Of a DNA stretch of 64,000 nt, positions 33,994 to 47,360 are shown one piece after another. The position numbers and the translations under genes were made by a program. Numbering within the stretch: the stretch's first letter is position 1; each line of letters opens with the position of its first letter. Under the pieces are notes generated by a model, which saw only the letters and a program-made list of their open reading frames with translations, had not been told where the DNA came from and did not search any database. This DNA is from Allomyces arbusculus (taxonomy: Eukaryota > Blastocladiomycota > Blastocladiomycetes > Blastocladiales > Blastocladiaceae), in NCBI GenBank assembly GCA_027604705.1, contig JADHYV010000018.1, positions 310,001-374,000 on the forward strand. The letters run 5' to 3'.

Positions 33994-36900
33994 ATGGCTC
34001 CACCCGCACCCTCGGCAGGCCCCTCGACGATCCTGCCGGCCGCCGGCGATTCGGCCATGCCGCTCACGCCCGATGCCGTGCTCAAGGACTTCGACATGGG
34101 CCGCAGTCTCGGCAGCGGCAAGTTCTCGCAAGTGTTCCTCGTCACGTCTAAGTCGTCGCAAAAGAAGGTACAGATTGACCAATCACTTTTCCGTCGCTCG
34201 CCCGATTCTCTCCATCCGTCCCGATCGTCTTCGCTCACATACCATTTCCCCTCCTCGCTGCAGTATGCGTTCAAGATCCTCTCCAAGGTCGACCACCGAC
34301 CCAAAGTCATGGAAAAGCTGCGCCGCGAAATCGACATTCTGCACCGACTGCGCGGTTCGCGACTCCTTCTCCCGTGCCCAACCACGGCTGCCGCGACGCA
34401 CGTGCACGCGCTGCAAGGGCACCCGAACCTCGTCACGCTGCACCGCACATTCGAGACGGTGACCTCGACGATTTTGCTCCTCGAGTACATTCCGGGCATC
34501 AACCTCCACGACTTTGTCTTTGAGAGCATTCGGCTCGCGGAGCCGGTTGCGCGCGGCCTGTTTCGCCAACTCGTGTCCGCAGTGAGTTTCTGCCACGCGC
34601 GCGGCGTCGTGTACGTTGCATTTTGCGTTTTCGTTGATGGTGCTGCAAGTCGCGTCGTGCGGTTGCGGGGCCGGTCGTTGTTGGGCAACACGCGCGCGTG
34701 TGCGTGTGTGTGGCGACGCTTTGTGCGCAGGAACGGAGGGACCGGGGCGCCACGGCGTGGGCGAAGGTCGAGATGGTGCTGTTCGCAGCCCGGCCGGCCG
34801 GAAACAAGACTCGCACGCGTCGCGACGCGACCCACGTGCTCCCTGCAGCACTCCAGCAAGTCTTGAACTGATCACCTCGGCCCTCGTTTTTGCACAACAG
34901 CCACCGCGACATCAAAATGGGCAACGCCATGCTGATCCTGTGCCAGCCGCCGAAATCGCCCGCCGCGCGCGAAACCGGGATCGCCTACCCCGCTGGGTCC
35001 AGCAACCCGAACGTGGCCGCGCGGTCGCCCGCGACGCCCAAGCACTGGCCGCGGCGGCTCGAACTGACGCGGTCCTACCGGCTCAAGTTCCGGTCCAACA
35101 TTGTCGCGGAACCCGCGGGCGCCGACGCGCATGCCGTCGCCACCGATCCGCGCACGACGTGTCCCTCCACGTCCACCACCGCACTGCACCACCAACACCA
35201 GGCGGGCGGTATGTTCGCGCCGGCACCGACCGTCGCTGGCCGACCCTGGATGGCGCAAGAAATCGCCGAATCCGGCGGGTGGCTCGTGAAACTGGTCGAT
35301 TTCGGGCTCGGCACGGGGTACGACCCGGATGGATACCGGCACACGGCTGTTGGGTCGCCTGGGTACTTTTCGCCTGAGATTGCGCGCGGCGCCGAGTACG
35401 TCGGGCCCGAAGTCGACGCGTGGTCGTTGGGCGTCGTCTTGTTCGAAATGACCACGGGCATGCACCCGTTCTCGGCTAAGGATCTCGCGACACTCAAGGA
35501 AATCGTGATTCGTGGACGGTATGCGGTCCCGCCGCACGTCTCGCCCGGATTGCGACGCACGCTGGCGCGATTGATGAATGTGGACCCGCGCGCGCGCAAA
35601 TCGTTGCACATGTTGGATGAGGATGCGTGGATCAATGCGCATTACGCCGAGTCGCCCGTGTATGCGGATCCGGAGCCTGGAGTGTTGGGCATGTTTGCGG
35701 CGGGGCGGCGCGTGGGGGGCGTGTTTCTCGAGGCCGATGTGGATGCGGTGTCGTGCGATAATTCGTCGTGCGATGGCGGGGACGAGGAGCGTCGGGAGCG
35801 TCGTCGCCGGCGGCGGCGCGCCGCGGGCTTGGTTGCGGTGCTCGGTGACGGGATTCCGCTGCACGAGGACCCCGAAGAGGACGAGGACGTGGAAATGGCC
35901 GAGGCCGTGGCTGCGTCGCTGTTGTCAGCCGCCGCGAGTTCCGTCGCCAAGTCGGACAAGGTTAACGCGGAAGCCGACGATGCATCGTCGACGCGCGCCG
36001 AGCCGAGTCGCGACAGTATGGAGATTGTCGATGGCGACGCGACTCTCACCAAGCGGCCGCCGGCCGTAGCCCCGGCCGCCCCGATGGCGATACCGAGACA
36101 CGAGCGCGCGTCCACGGCGCCCGGGAAAGCCGCTGCGTCATCGGCACCGACCGCCAATCAGCCGAGTTTGCCGACGCTCGAAGTCGTTGGCAACGACACG
36201 ACGCTCACGACCGCCGTCCTGCAAGAGCCCTGGGTCACGACCCTTCCCGCGCACGACGACATTGCTTCGGTCCACCATCTCGCGACGTCCGCTTACAACC
36301 TGCTCGCGTCGGGTCCCGGCGCGGCCATGTACGAGTACATCAACGTCGGTCGCCCGCGCGCGGCCACTGCACGGTCTGCAGCCACGGAACCGCCGCCATC
36401 CTTGCACGAAGTCGACATGGCCGACTTGCCGCCCGTCCCGACAACTGCCGAGACCCAGGCAGCCATGGCCGCGGCCGCGGCCGCGGCTGCCGCGCTCGAA
36501 GCTGCCAAGCGCGATGGTGCCGTGGCATTGCAAATCGCAACCCGGTCCATGCCCTCCACCCCGTCCCGCCGCCCAACGCGCCCGCCAACGGGCATTTCCA
36601 AGACTCCGGGCCCGGACCGGCCACGGACACGGCACCACACGCACCACGCGCACGAGCGCGGGATGCCGTGCAACGCGCAGTGCATGCGCGTGGCCCGGTC
36701 GCGCAGTGGTGGGCGCCGTGCAGCGGCCGCGGACCCGCCCGTGGTCGTGGTCGACACGGACGAGGCCGCGCTCGCCATGGCCGAGGCCGATGCGGCCGTG
36801 CGCGAATTGCAGGAATTGCGCGGACTCGCGGATAAGTTGCGCCGGTATAACCCGTCGATGCCGCACCTCGTGCACGCGCAGGCGCCGGCAATGCCGCACG

Positions 36901-37745
36901 GGCATGAGGTGCCCGGATCGCCCGTCGTCCCGCGCCGGCACGGCCGGTCGCGCCGGCCGAGGCCCGAGGGAGCCGTGTACCTCGCGGCGGGCGACGCGCA
37001 CGCGCATGCGGCTGCGGCGGGGACATTCCCACCGATGGGCACGCACACGCACCAGACGGCGGCCGCGGCCGAGGCGTCGGCCGTCCCGTACGACGTGTCC
37101 CGCCCGACGACCCCCGCGCGGACTTCTTGGCGGGGTTCGATGCACGCCGATCCAACGGCCGCCGTCACGCACCGCCCCATCACGCCGGCGCCGCAGTTGC
37201 CTGAGACCACCACATCGTGTGCGCCATCAATGCCGACGACGCCGGCGCCCATGGCGCTGCGGATGCGCAATAACGCCAATCCCGCTGCGGTCGCGCCACC
37301 GAATGCCGGTGGTGCCGCGGGCCCTTCGGTGAGCCAGCAGCAGCACCATGCAGCGGACCGCGACCGCGACCGTGCGCGGTGGGGCTGGATGCCCGGATGG
37401 TGGAATGCGCAGCTGCAGGTCAATGATGGGTCGGCCGCCGTGGCCACCCCGCCGGCAGGGTTGCAGCAGCATCGTGGGAGTGCCGGGACAACAGTGACCG
37501 CAACCACGGCGACCGCTGCGACGGCCGAGACGCTCGTGTCGTCGGGTGCCGAGCACGGGTCGGCGTCGTCGTCGTCGTCCGGCTCGGGCAACGGCGCGTC
37601 CAAGCCGCGCTGGTACAAGCGGTTGTTCTCGCTCGGCAGTTCCAAGGACAGTGGTGCTGCCGCAGCTGCAGCGGCGGCGGCGGCGGCCGTGCCGTCGACG
37701 GCGAATAATGGGAATGGAAGAGCCCGTGCGCGGGCAGCGAACTGA
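33994..37745 (+). CDS. Serine/threonine protein kinase with large insert and long low-complexity tail
   Basis: Four exons (33994-34167, 34264-34354, 34418-34610, 34901-37745) give 1100 residues. The glycine loop GSGKFSQVF is near residue 40, AFKIL carries the ATP lysine (Lys62) and RREIDIL the helix-C Glu. The catalytic loop HRDIKMGN is at 154-161, DFG at 286-288, the activation segment ends SPGYFSPEIA, and the lobe continues with DAWSLGVVLFEM. The order and motifs fit the CAMK/SNF1-related group, resembling fungal Kin4/Hrk-type kinases, but the subfamily is not certain. Between HRD and DFG lie 129 residues instead of the usual 16-20, a Pro/Ala/His-rich insert. After about residue 400 the protein is Ala/Thr/Pro-rich with Arg and His patches. 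Intron 3 is 290 nt, much longer than the others. Confidence 0.8.
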
Positions 37746-38122
37746 GTGAGGTTCGCGTGTCTTGTTCTTGCGTTGCGTTTTTTGGTCTCCACCCGGCGTG
37801 TATCCACCAACCAAACGACCCCCCGCTTTTGCATCCGGTTACCCTCTTCTTGCTCTGTTGTTGTCATTTGCTCTTTCTCTGCATTCTCCACCCAGCAGAG
37901 GCCCTCTGGCAGGGCCTGTATTCCGACCCGCTGGTCACCCAATCTGTTCCAGTTTGTGCTCCGCTGCTCGATCCCTCTCCTTGAATATCCCCCTCTCCTC
38001 CTTTGCTCGCTCGCGCGTGCTGCTCGACTGGTCGCTGCCACCCATCATCATTCTTGTGAATAATACACCACGCTACCAACGGGCTTTGTGGTCGGGAGTT
38101 GCCGAGATCAAAACGGGATTGT
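37746..38122. other. Convergent intergenic region
   Basis: 377 bp between the 3' ends of the kinase gene and the CDK11 gene. It is T/C-rich on the plus strand with no gene supported. The exact 3' limit of CDK11 is uncertain here. Confidence 0.35.
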
Positions 38123-39761
38123 TTATGAAACTTGCGCGCGCAAATGGAATGGCGCTGCTGGGCCTGCCGCACTGGCCACGGCCGCATCGGAAAAGAGCCC
38201 ACCACCCCCACCTTCGACATCGTCGTCCGGGATCCGGCCGCCGGGCGCATCGTCGAGGTCGTGCGAGGCCACGGGCGCGCTGGGTGAGTCGCGTTTTTTC
38301 CTGAAGAGTAACAGAGAAGAGTCGCATGAGTTCTTTGTGCTGTGACCGAAGAACGGTTGTTGTGGAAGCAAGTCGTACATTTCGCCGTTGGCGCGCGACG
38401 GGAACGTCGGGAACATGGCCGGGTCCTTGGCCGGTGGGTGCTCACTGGGAAGAGGAAGTCGACCGTCAGCATCCGCAAAAAATGGAGCAAAGAAACGGCC
38501 ACAATACGGACCGGAAATATGCGTGCTCAAGGGCGTCCTGCGCTGAAATCCGGCGTTTCGGATCCCACTCGAGCATCCGCGCGAGCAAATCCGCGCCTTG
38601 CTCCGACAACCCCGGCACCTTCGCCCTTAGTCGTGCACGCACCGCGGCCTCCCCCGTCCACTCCGTGTACCGCGCCAAATTCAAATTTTTGGCGTGCGGT
38701 AACTCGCCCATCGCCTTCCACGCCGCCGGCGCCGGTCGGCCGAGCAGCATGAACACCTTGTCGATCTGATCAATCTCGCCGCGGCCCGGCACGAGCGGCG
38801 TCCTTGTAATCAATTCGGCAAAGATGCACCCAACCGACCACATGTCGACGGCGGTCGCGTCGTACGTGTCGGCACCCAGCAACAGTTCGGGCGCGCGGTA
38901 CCAGAGCGTCACGACCAAGGGCGTGAGCGGCCGCACGCCCGCGGCCACGGCGTCGCGCGCAATCACGCGCGTGAGCCCAAAATCCGCGACTTTCAGCATC
39001 CCACGGTTATTCAACAACAGGTTGGATGTTTTCAGGTCGCGGTGCACGCGGCCGCGCGCGTGCAGGAACGCGACTGCCGCGAGCAATTGCGCGATCAGGG
39101 TCTTGACTTCGGACGCCAAAAACGACATTGGCATCGAGGTCAGTAAGCCCTTCACGTCGTGTTCGAGGAATTCCATGACCAGGAAGACCGACGTGAGCGT
39201 CGCGCCGACAACGACTTCGCGTGCGTGCACGATGTGCGGGTGCGCGCGGAGCCGCAGGAGGGAACTAATTTCGCGCAGCGCGGTGACGGGGAACCCGTGC
39301 CGCTCTTGATCAAGCTTGAGCCGTTTTAGGGCGACGATTTCGCCGGTGGATCGGTCGCGCGCGCGGTAGACGACGCCGTAGGCGCCTTCGTCGATGCGGT
39401 TCAGCTTTTCGTAGTGTTCGACGGACCGGCACGACTGGATCCACGCCGGAGTCATGGTCGCGAGTCGCGACGGCGGCGCGGGGGGAGCGGGTGGTGGAGG
39501 TGGCGGCGCGGGGTCCGGCGTTCGCCTCCTTCCTGTGGCCACAGCGGTCGGGGTTGGGGCAGGTACTGCTGGCGCCGGTGCAGTTGATGCAGTGGGCGGA
39601 ACGGCATCGGTCTTCGAGCTTGCTGCAGATGGCACCTTGCGCTTCTTGGAAGCCCCGCCCTTGGATCGCGAAAGCGTGTTGCGGAGGTCGCCGCCGTTGG
39701 TTTGGTCGTCGTCATCGTCGTCGAGCCATCGCGACCGCTTTTTGTCGGCCGTCGATGCCAT
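38123..39761 (-). CDS. CDK11: CDK11 (PITSLRE)-type cyclin-dependent kinase
   Basis: Two exons (39761-38512, 38444-38123) give 523 residues. After a basic/Pro-rich N-terminus with an SKKRK-like nuclear signal comes CRSVEHYEKLNRIDEGAYGV, matching the CDK11 entry sequence. VALKRLKLD, the helix corresponding to PITSLRE (here PVTALRE), HRDLKTSNLLL, DFGLTRV, VVTLWYRAPELLLGA and SEIDQI-like GEIDQIDKVF follow. Splicing restores YFREHPPAKDPAMFPTFPSR, the CDK11 C-terminal block. CDK11 pairs with L-type cyclins and acts in transcription and pre-mRNA splicing in the nucleus. The last 90 residues after that block are not conserved, and a further intron there cannot be excluded. It is head-to-head with HSBP1, 324 bp apart. 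Confidence 0.86.
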
Positions 39762-40085
39762 GGTGATGCCTCGGCCGTCACAGTGCGGCAAGTTGCGGGC
39801 CGGTGAAGCGAGTGTTGTTGGTCGGATTTGCGTCGGGTGAGCGCCATCGTCGACACGACCGATTCTTGCTCGACGATGTGCGTCCTTGGCACGTGCCGGA
39901 TCGCCAGGCGCGTCTCTCGCCGCCGACTTGCCGTCGACAGCAATCGTCCTTTGCAACGTTGACGACCGATTCAAACGCACCGCACCTGCCGCACGCGCCC
40001 AGCTCGCGCGCGACTTGCCGCACCTCGCTGCCTACGACGCGCCTGGCTGCACGCCACTGCCCGTTCCCATCCATTCGCGCACGCC

Positions 40086-40550
40086 ATGGCCTCGAACAGC
40101 CGTCCACCATCTTCCGTCAGCGCCGTGTCCGCCGCCGGGTCGGCAGCCCTGGCAGGACCCGTACCCGACGCGAGCCAGACGCCCGAGCTCGCCGTGTTCG
40201 TCGACGCGCTACTCAAGCAAATGGTAGGCGGAGCCGTTTTTTGTTGTTCACGACCGAAATGACCACAAACTTGACCCGACGACGACGCCAACCCTCCAGC
40301 AATCCAAGTTCGAGGACATGTCGGGTCAGATCCTGACCAAGCGTACGTGCTTATCCTGCTCTCCCTGCACAGGACGCCGCCCAAGACCCAGTCTTACTCT
40401 CTCCACCCCATTCCAGTCGACGGCATGAGCTCGCGGCTCGACGACCTCGAAAAATCCATTTCCGACCTCATGGAAAACGCCGCCGCGCCCGTCACCAACG
40501 GCGACGCTGCCGCGCCCGCATCCGAGCCGACCGCGCCGTCCGCGTCGTGA
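40086..40550 (+). CDS. HSBP1: Heat shock factor binding protein 1 (HSBP1) homologue
   Basis: Three exons (40086-40223, 40300-40342, 40417-40550) give 104 residues. The spliced core reads ELAVFVDALLKQM, QSKFEDMSGQILTKLDG, MSSRLDDLEKSISDLMENA, closely matching the HSBP1 heptad-repeat coiled coil. HSBP1 is a small trimeric coiled-coil protein that binds the trimerisation region of heat shock factor and damps the heat-shock response; it has also been linked to WASH complex assembly. The N-terminal 33 residues (Ser/Ala/Pro-rich) and the C-terminal 25 are extra to the core. Both splice joins fall inside the heptads and keep the register. Confidence 0.9.
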
Positions 40551-40834
40551 AGCTATACATGGACATTTCGAATGCATTGAAAACAAATTCGAATACGTGA
40601 GGTGACTCTACTTGAGCCAACCCCCACATTGCGCACCTCAAGGCGCCTCCTGCCCTCCATTCTTCAAAACCGCCGCACTTTACTCGCGGCCCATGACGCG
40701 CGCCGCATCACCGGGCGCACCGGCAGCACCGCGGCAATCGACTTTAGCCATGCGGCCACCTGCGGCGGGGCACGATGCGGTCGTGGTAGGGCCGACCACT
40801 TCCACGCGCGCCGCCGCCGGGGCCCGCCCGGGAG

Positions 40835-42604
<1,770 letters not shown>

Positions 42605-43269
42605 GATGGAAGTTTGGAGACGAGGGGATCGGTCGGGCAGTCTAGGGCCCGTGTGCGATGGTTGGTGAGGATGGCCTTGTGCCGTGAACAGTCAGTCGAC
42701 CACCATTTGACCGAGCAACGATGGCCGCCCGTGGTCGGGTGGACAAGGTCGTGGAGATGCGCTACCTTGGTCCAAGTACGGCGATTTCTGCAGAGAGGAA
42801 CACGCGGCGCGCAGGCTTCGAGTAATCAATGCTGGAGAGGACTTGACTCGAGCTGCGCGTTGCTGGTGTTGTCGCCGGCAGTGGTGTTAGTGATCGACAA
42901 GCGGGGCCTCGAGTGCAGTCAGTGCCTTGCCGTCCACGCGTCGGTTGGTCAAAAGCGGGGGAGAAGTCGACGTTGTGGATAAGACGCGGGTGGCGGAGGA
43001 CCCAGGTCAAGTCAGGTCGAGGCAGAACCGTCGCCAGCGCCATGGCATCATTGCTTCACGGCTGAATCAGAAATCAGGCCAAAATGTAATTTGTTATGTA
43101 ACGAAGGTTGAGACGCGCGCTCCTCTCTGCAACGCTGCCATTTCACATCGACCAATGACCGCTGCCAGTGACAACGACGCGACTGCTACCATCCACCCCC
43201 GATCTGCTGCAGTACCCGCAACAAGTTACTCTTGCTGCTGCAAGTAATTCAAGCCTATTCGACACGCAA
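42605..43269. other. Bidirectional upstream region (HOG1 / AVL9)
   Basis: 665 bp between divergent start codons. No additional gene is supported. The AVL9 frame is open upstream to a GTG at 43168 but contains no earlier ATG. Confidence 0.4.
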
Positions 43270-45827
43270 ATGGAAATCGCAACTGCCCCCCCCGAGTCGG
43301 CGGGTGCAGCTGGCCCGGGCCCGCTGATCACGCACGTCCTGATCGCGACCTTCCACCACACTCATGGCCCAATTGTCGAGTGGGCCTACCCGCCGTTCCC
43401 GGCTCTGCCCGGGTCGAGCGCTGCTCCGGCTACACCCAGCGTCGACAGCCGCGTCGAGTTGCCGCCGCAATGGTCGTCGCTCGTGCCGTTCTGCGCGCTG
43501 CCCGACGGCTCGCACTCGCGCGACGCGTGCTTCAATGCCTTCCACTTGCCGCCCGTTCCCGGGTGGGGCGAATTCGCGGCCAAGACCGTGTTTGCCACGT
43601 CGTGCTACCGTCAAATCAGCGCGAGCGAGCTGATCGTCAAGACGCCCGATATTACGCGTCAAATGGTGCAAAAGGTGAGAAGCGACTTGGCTGTGCCGGC
43701 CTCTTTTGGTAAATACAGCCCTGACCGCGCACTCGGTGAGCGTATAGGCGGTCGTCGTGCTCTCGAGCGAGCCACTCTACGGCGCGATTCGCGACAAGCT
43801 CGATGCGGTCACACGCCACTTCTTTGAGCAAAAGGACTTTACCAACAAGGACGTGATCATGGTACGTTTTCGTGCACGCGTTCGAGCGTGAGCATCCTGG
43901 TCTTTAACTAACACGCACGCGTTTGCAGGAGCTCTACGAGAACCTGACGGCCAACTACCGCAGCGTGACTGAGACCGTGTTCAACAGCGGTGCGTTCATT
44001 CCACGGAGCGTGGCGCACATGACCGAGAAATTGACGTTGCCGCAATTCACAGGCCTAAACCTGACCGAATTCATCAACCTGCACCGCGGCAAGGCACTCG
44101 TGCTGCTCAAGCTCATGATGCTCCAGAGAAAGGTGCGCTTCGGATGCACTCATGTTCCTGTCGCTGCTCGCAAAGCTCACTTCCCTATTCTCATCTCATT
44201 AGGTCATGTTCTTCTCGACCAACGTCGACACGCTCATCAACACGCAGTACTCGCTCGTTTCCCTCATGCCCAACCTGATGGCACACCTGCACAGCGTCGG
44301 CAGCCCGTCGCTCGACGGCACCATCACGACAGACTCGTCGACCTCGCCCGCGAACCTGATCTTGCCGTCGCCCTCGGCCGAGTCGCAGGCGCGCATTGCC
44401 AAGCGCCGCGCCGCCGGTCTGCCCATCGAAATCTTTGGTCCCGGCACGGGCGGCTTCTTCCAGCCGTACCTGCCGCTGCAGCAAATGGACACGCTGTTGC
44501 AGCCCGACGCGATTCACACGTACATGTTTGGCACGACCAATGGCGTCCTGCGTGACCAGACCAAGCCGCTCGCGCTCGACGCGATCGTGCACTGCGACGA
44601 GGCGCGGATCGATATCATCAACCCGGACCTGAACAACTTGCTTGCGCTCACGCCGCCCGACAAGAAGTGGATCAACGACCTCGTCACCAAAGTCACGACC
44701 AACGACTCGTCGTATGCCGCGACTGACGATTACATTCGCGCGCAGTTTGAGGATTACTTGCTCGCGGCGCTCGCAACGATCATGGCCGCGATGGGCGACG
44801 AGGGCGGGACCGCCGCTGTCACAATCGACCCGTCGCCGCGCGCATCGCAGGCGCCGTCGCCTACGGCCCCCACTGCCGCTGCCGCGGATGCTGGTAAGAA
44901 GGACGCACCTGACGCGAATGAACAGGGTGGCGCCGCGCTCGGCGGCCAAGTGCCCGGATCCGAGTCGAGCCTGCACTCAAGCCCGTCCAACCCGACGCTT
45001 GCTGATGCGGCCGCCGCCGACCCAAACTCGCCTGCGCAACGCCGGCTCAGGCTCAGCGAGTTCCACGGTCCATGGGTCGCGGCGTTCCTCGCGACCCGTG
45101 CGGGCGAGGCCTGGCGTCAGCGTGTCACGGTACGCCGTGCCGAACTGGTCGCGGCCGGGCAAAAGTCGCTGGTCGAAGAAGTGGTCCCGCAGCACCCGTG
45201 CCACGGGCACACGTTGACGGCGCACTTAAACGATAAGCTGCAGACCAAGATTGCGGAACTGCACTTGGACGAGAAGAAGCAGGCGATTCAGGCATCGATC
45301 TCGTCGGCGGTCGTGATTGGCGGCAAGTTTTTGGAAAAGGCGGCGGCAAAAGTCAAGGAAGAGGCGGTCAAGCGGCAGCAGCAGGGCGTGCGCGTACGTG
45401 TGGGTTCAATTTGTCTGGCGGATGGTGTCGCGATCTAACTTTTCGCTTTGGCTGTTTGTAGAAGGAGGAGATTGTCCAGCGCACGACTCAAGCCGCATCC
45501 AAGGCCAAGCAGTACGGCGTTTCGCTGTGGGGCGCGGCGACGGCCTACATTGCCACCAAGCGCGCGGAATACGTGCGTGGCCCATTGCGGTTTGAACTCT
45601 GGATCCGACACCCAACTCATTCCCTCTTTCTCGCACCACTCCAGGTTGCTCCCGGCGCAGACGCGGCCAAACAAGATGCCGAGGCCACACCCAAGTCGGA
45701 GAGCGCCGCACAATCCGTGCCACCGGCCGACTCCAATGACTCGCTGCGTGACCAGCTCTACTCGGCGGGTGCCGACGAGCACGGGTCAGGCAAGTACAAG
45801 GCCTTGGCCGCCGACGACGACGTGTGA
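43270..45827 (+). CDS. AVL9: AVL9-family DENN-domain protein (late secretory pathway)
   Basis: Six exons (43270-43674, 43748-43861, 43929-44132, 44203-45393, 45462-45572, 45645-45827) give 735 residues. The N-terminus carries ITHVLIATFHHTHGPIVEWA, LVPFCALPDGSH and VFATSCYRQI, then ITRQMVQKAVVVLSSEPLYG restored by splicing, and later GKALVLLKLMMLQRKVMFFS. This order is diagnostic of AVL9 and its DENN module. AVL9 acts in export from the Golgi to the cell surface, and DENN modules commonly regulate Rab GTPases. A low-complexity linker (around residues 430-510) precedes a helical C-terminal region with LSEFHGPWVAAFLATRAGEA. The exon 4 donor could be GTACGTG (used here) or GTGCGC six bases earlier, both in frame. 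The start is the first ATG in frame. Confidence 0.9.
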
Positions 45828-46099
45828 TAGTTTGGTGATTGGCTCTTGAGCCGCCCAACACTTGACGAGCTGTTGCATGTGGTCCTTGGGTAATGATGTT
45901 CTTCCGTTCGAATTATGATACCAACCAAACCTTGTTCTTTCCCGCTCGGGGGTGATTTTTGCGACGTGCACCGAGTCGTTGCTGCGTTCGAGAGTGTCAC
46001 CAAGCAAAGGCAATCAGCCATGGTCAAAGCGTTGACATAAAGCCCTCGAGGTTGCCGCGTCTCACACAATGAACGCGACCTTCACACCTTCGAATGGGC

Positions 46100-46987
46100 C
46101 TGGTGAACAAGACAATGAAGTTACCGAAAACGGCCGAAACGATTTCGGCGCGGCCAACGGCACCGCCCCAAGCAACTCGCGGACTTTACCTGTCAGTGAC
46201 GCACCATCTTTCACTTCAAGGCCATGCTCAACGGTGAGATCGGGTGGAGAATGATCAGCACGTTGTAGAAAGCCCAGTAAGTGCTGTGGCATTGCGCGGG
46301 ACCACGTCCAGAAAGATGACGCCGCCTTCTGGGTGCCTGTATGCTGCGAGCTCGACACCGCGACGAGCTGAGTGACTTCCGTCGGTTCACAGTGTTCGGT
46401 CGGTCGATATCATCGAAAGCGGTAACGACGACGCGCATGCGTACCCCTTGCCACAAGATGCAGCTACATGAAGAGGGCACAATGACAACGCGTGGAGTAA
46501 ATTCGCTCATCAATCGTGCGCATTCATGGGGGGTGAGTTGCGGCAGAAGGGGCACCGCGACAAAATCTAAAGCATCGGCCAACGCAGAAAATTGATCAGC
46601 GCAATCCCCAACGCTTTCTTTTGACTCTATTCTCCCCGTTTATGCAACGAAAAACGCATCGGAGATGAGGCAAGCAAAGTAAATCAAATGGTAATGCTCG
46701 TGGTTTGGTGCGACGATGGCAAGCCGGTTGCCAAGAACCCGGCCAAAGGTCTCGACAATCCCGTGTGCGAGATTGAAGACGTTGCCGAGCAGCTGACTGT
46801 AAGTCAGGCGACGGCGAAGTCAGGCGACAGCGCTCCATGTCCGAGGCATGCGTGACAAAAGCGGTGACAGAGGTCGCTGACCGAACTGGACGAGATGCAG
46901 GGGGCCGAGGATCAGGTGGTGCGCCCGCAGGTTATTCAAGTCCAAGGGGACCGGCGAGTGGACGAGAAAGCGGCTGTCGGTCGGCAT
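46100..46987 (-). pseudogene. Decayed third copy of the acyl-CoA synthetase/4CL-like gene
   Basis: Minus-strand fragments in order match the two neighbouring genes. RFLVHSPVPLDL (near 46930-46980) and NRLAIVAPNHEHYHLIYFAC (near 46660-46730) come from exon 1, FVAVPLLPQLTPHECARL from exon 2, and GGVIFLDVVPRNAT (near 46290-46330) from the end of exon 6. A weak GKVRELLGAV comes from exon 7. Exons 3-5 with the AMP-binding core are missing, frames change between fragments, and the first splice donor (GGTATG in the intact copy) reads GATGCG. The gene has the same orientation as the intact copies and lies just downstream of them, so it is the oldest or least constrained member of a tandem array. It cannot encode an active enzyme. 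Confidence 0.75.
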
Positions 46988-47360
46988 CGCGATGGAAATT
47001 TATGGCGTGGGAAGAGAAGTGAATGTGCCCAGGGTTGTGGCACTTTTTTTACTGCCAGGCGCGCAAACATCTAGGGAAGCATGGCCAGGTTTCACTTATT
47101 ATACTCTCCACGTGCTGCTGTGTTGCCAGCTTGACCTTGCGAGCAGCCAGAAGAACACCATGACTCACAACCCGCATCGTTCAGCCCAGAGGCAGCCAGT
47201 CAATGATGCTGCGGTGGAGTCGCACAAAGCCCGCAACCAGCCGCCGACACAAACGGAAAATAGGTACGGAAGATAGGTATAGAAAAAGCTGTGCTGCATT
47301 TGGCCCTTCCAGTGCGATTGGTGCTCAACTGCATGCACCTCTCAGAACACAGCGCAGCCG
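46988..47360. other. Spacer between the decayed and the second acyl-CoA synthetase copy
   Basis: 373 bp. It contains TTATTATAC at 47097-47105, a TATA-like sequence on the minus strand placed about 110 bp before the relic start of the decayed copy, as in the intact copies. Nothing else is recognised. Confidence 0.35.

Noticed and set aside
34499-34930. Antisense gene across the long kinase intron
   Set aside because: The frame covers coding and intron sequence alike and shows only shadow-frame Arg/Thr/Pro bias.
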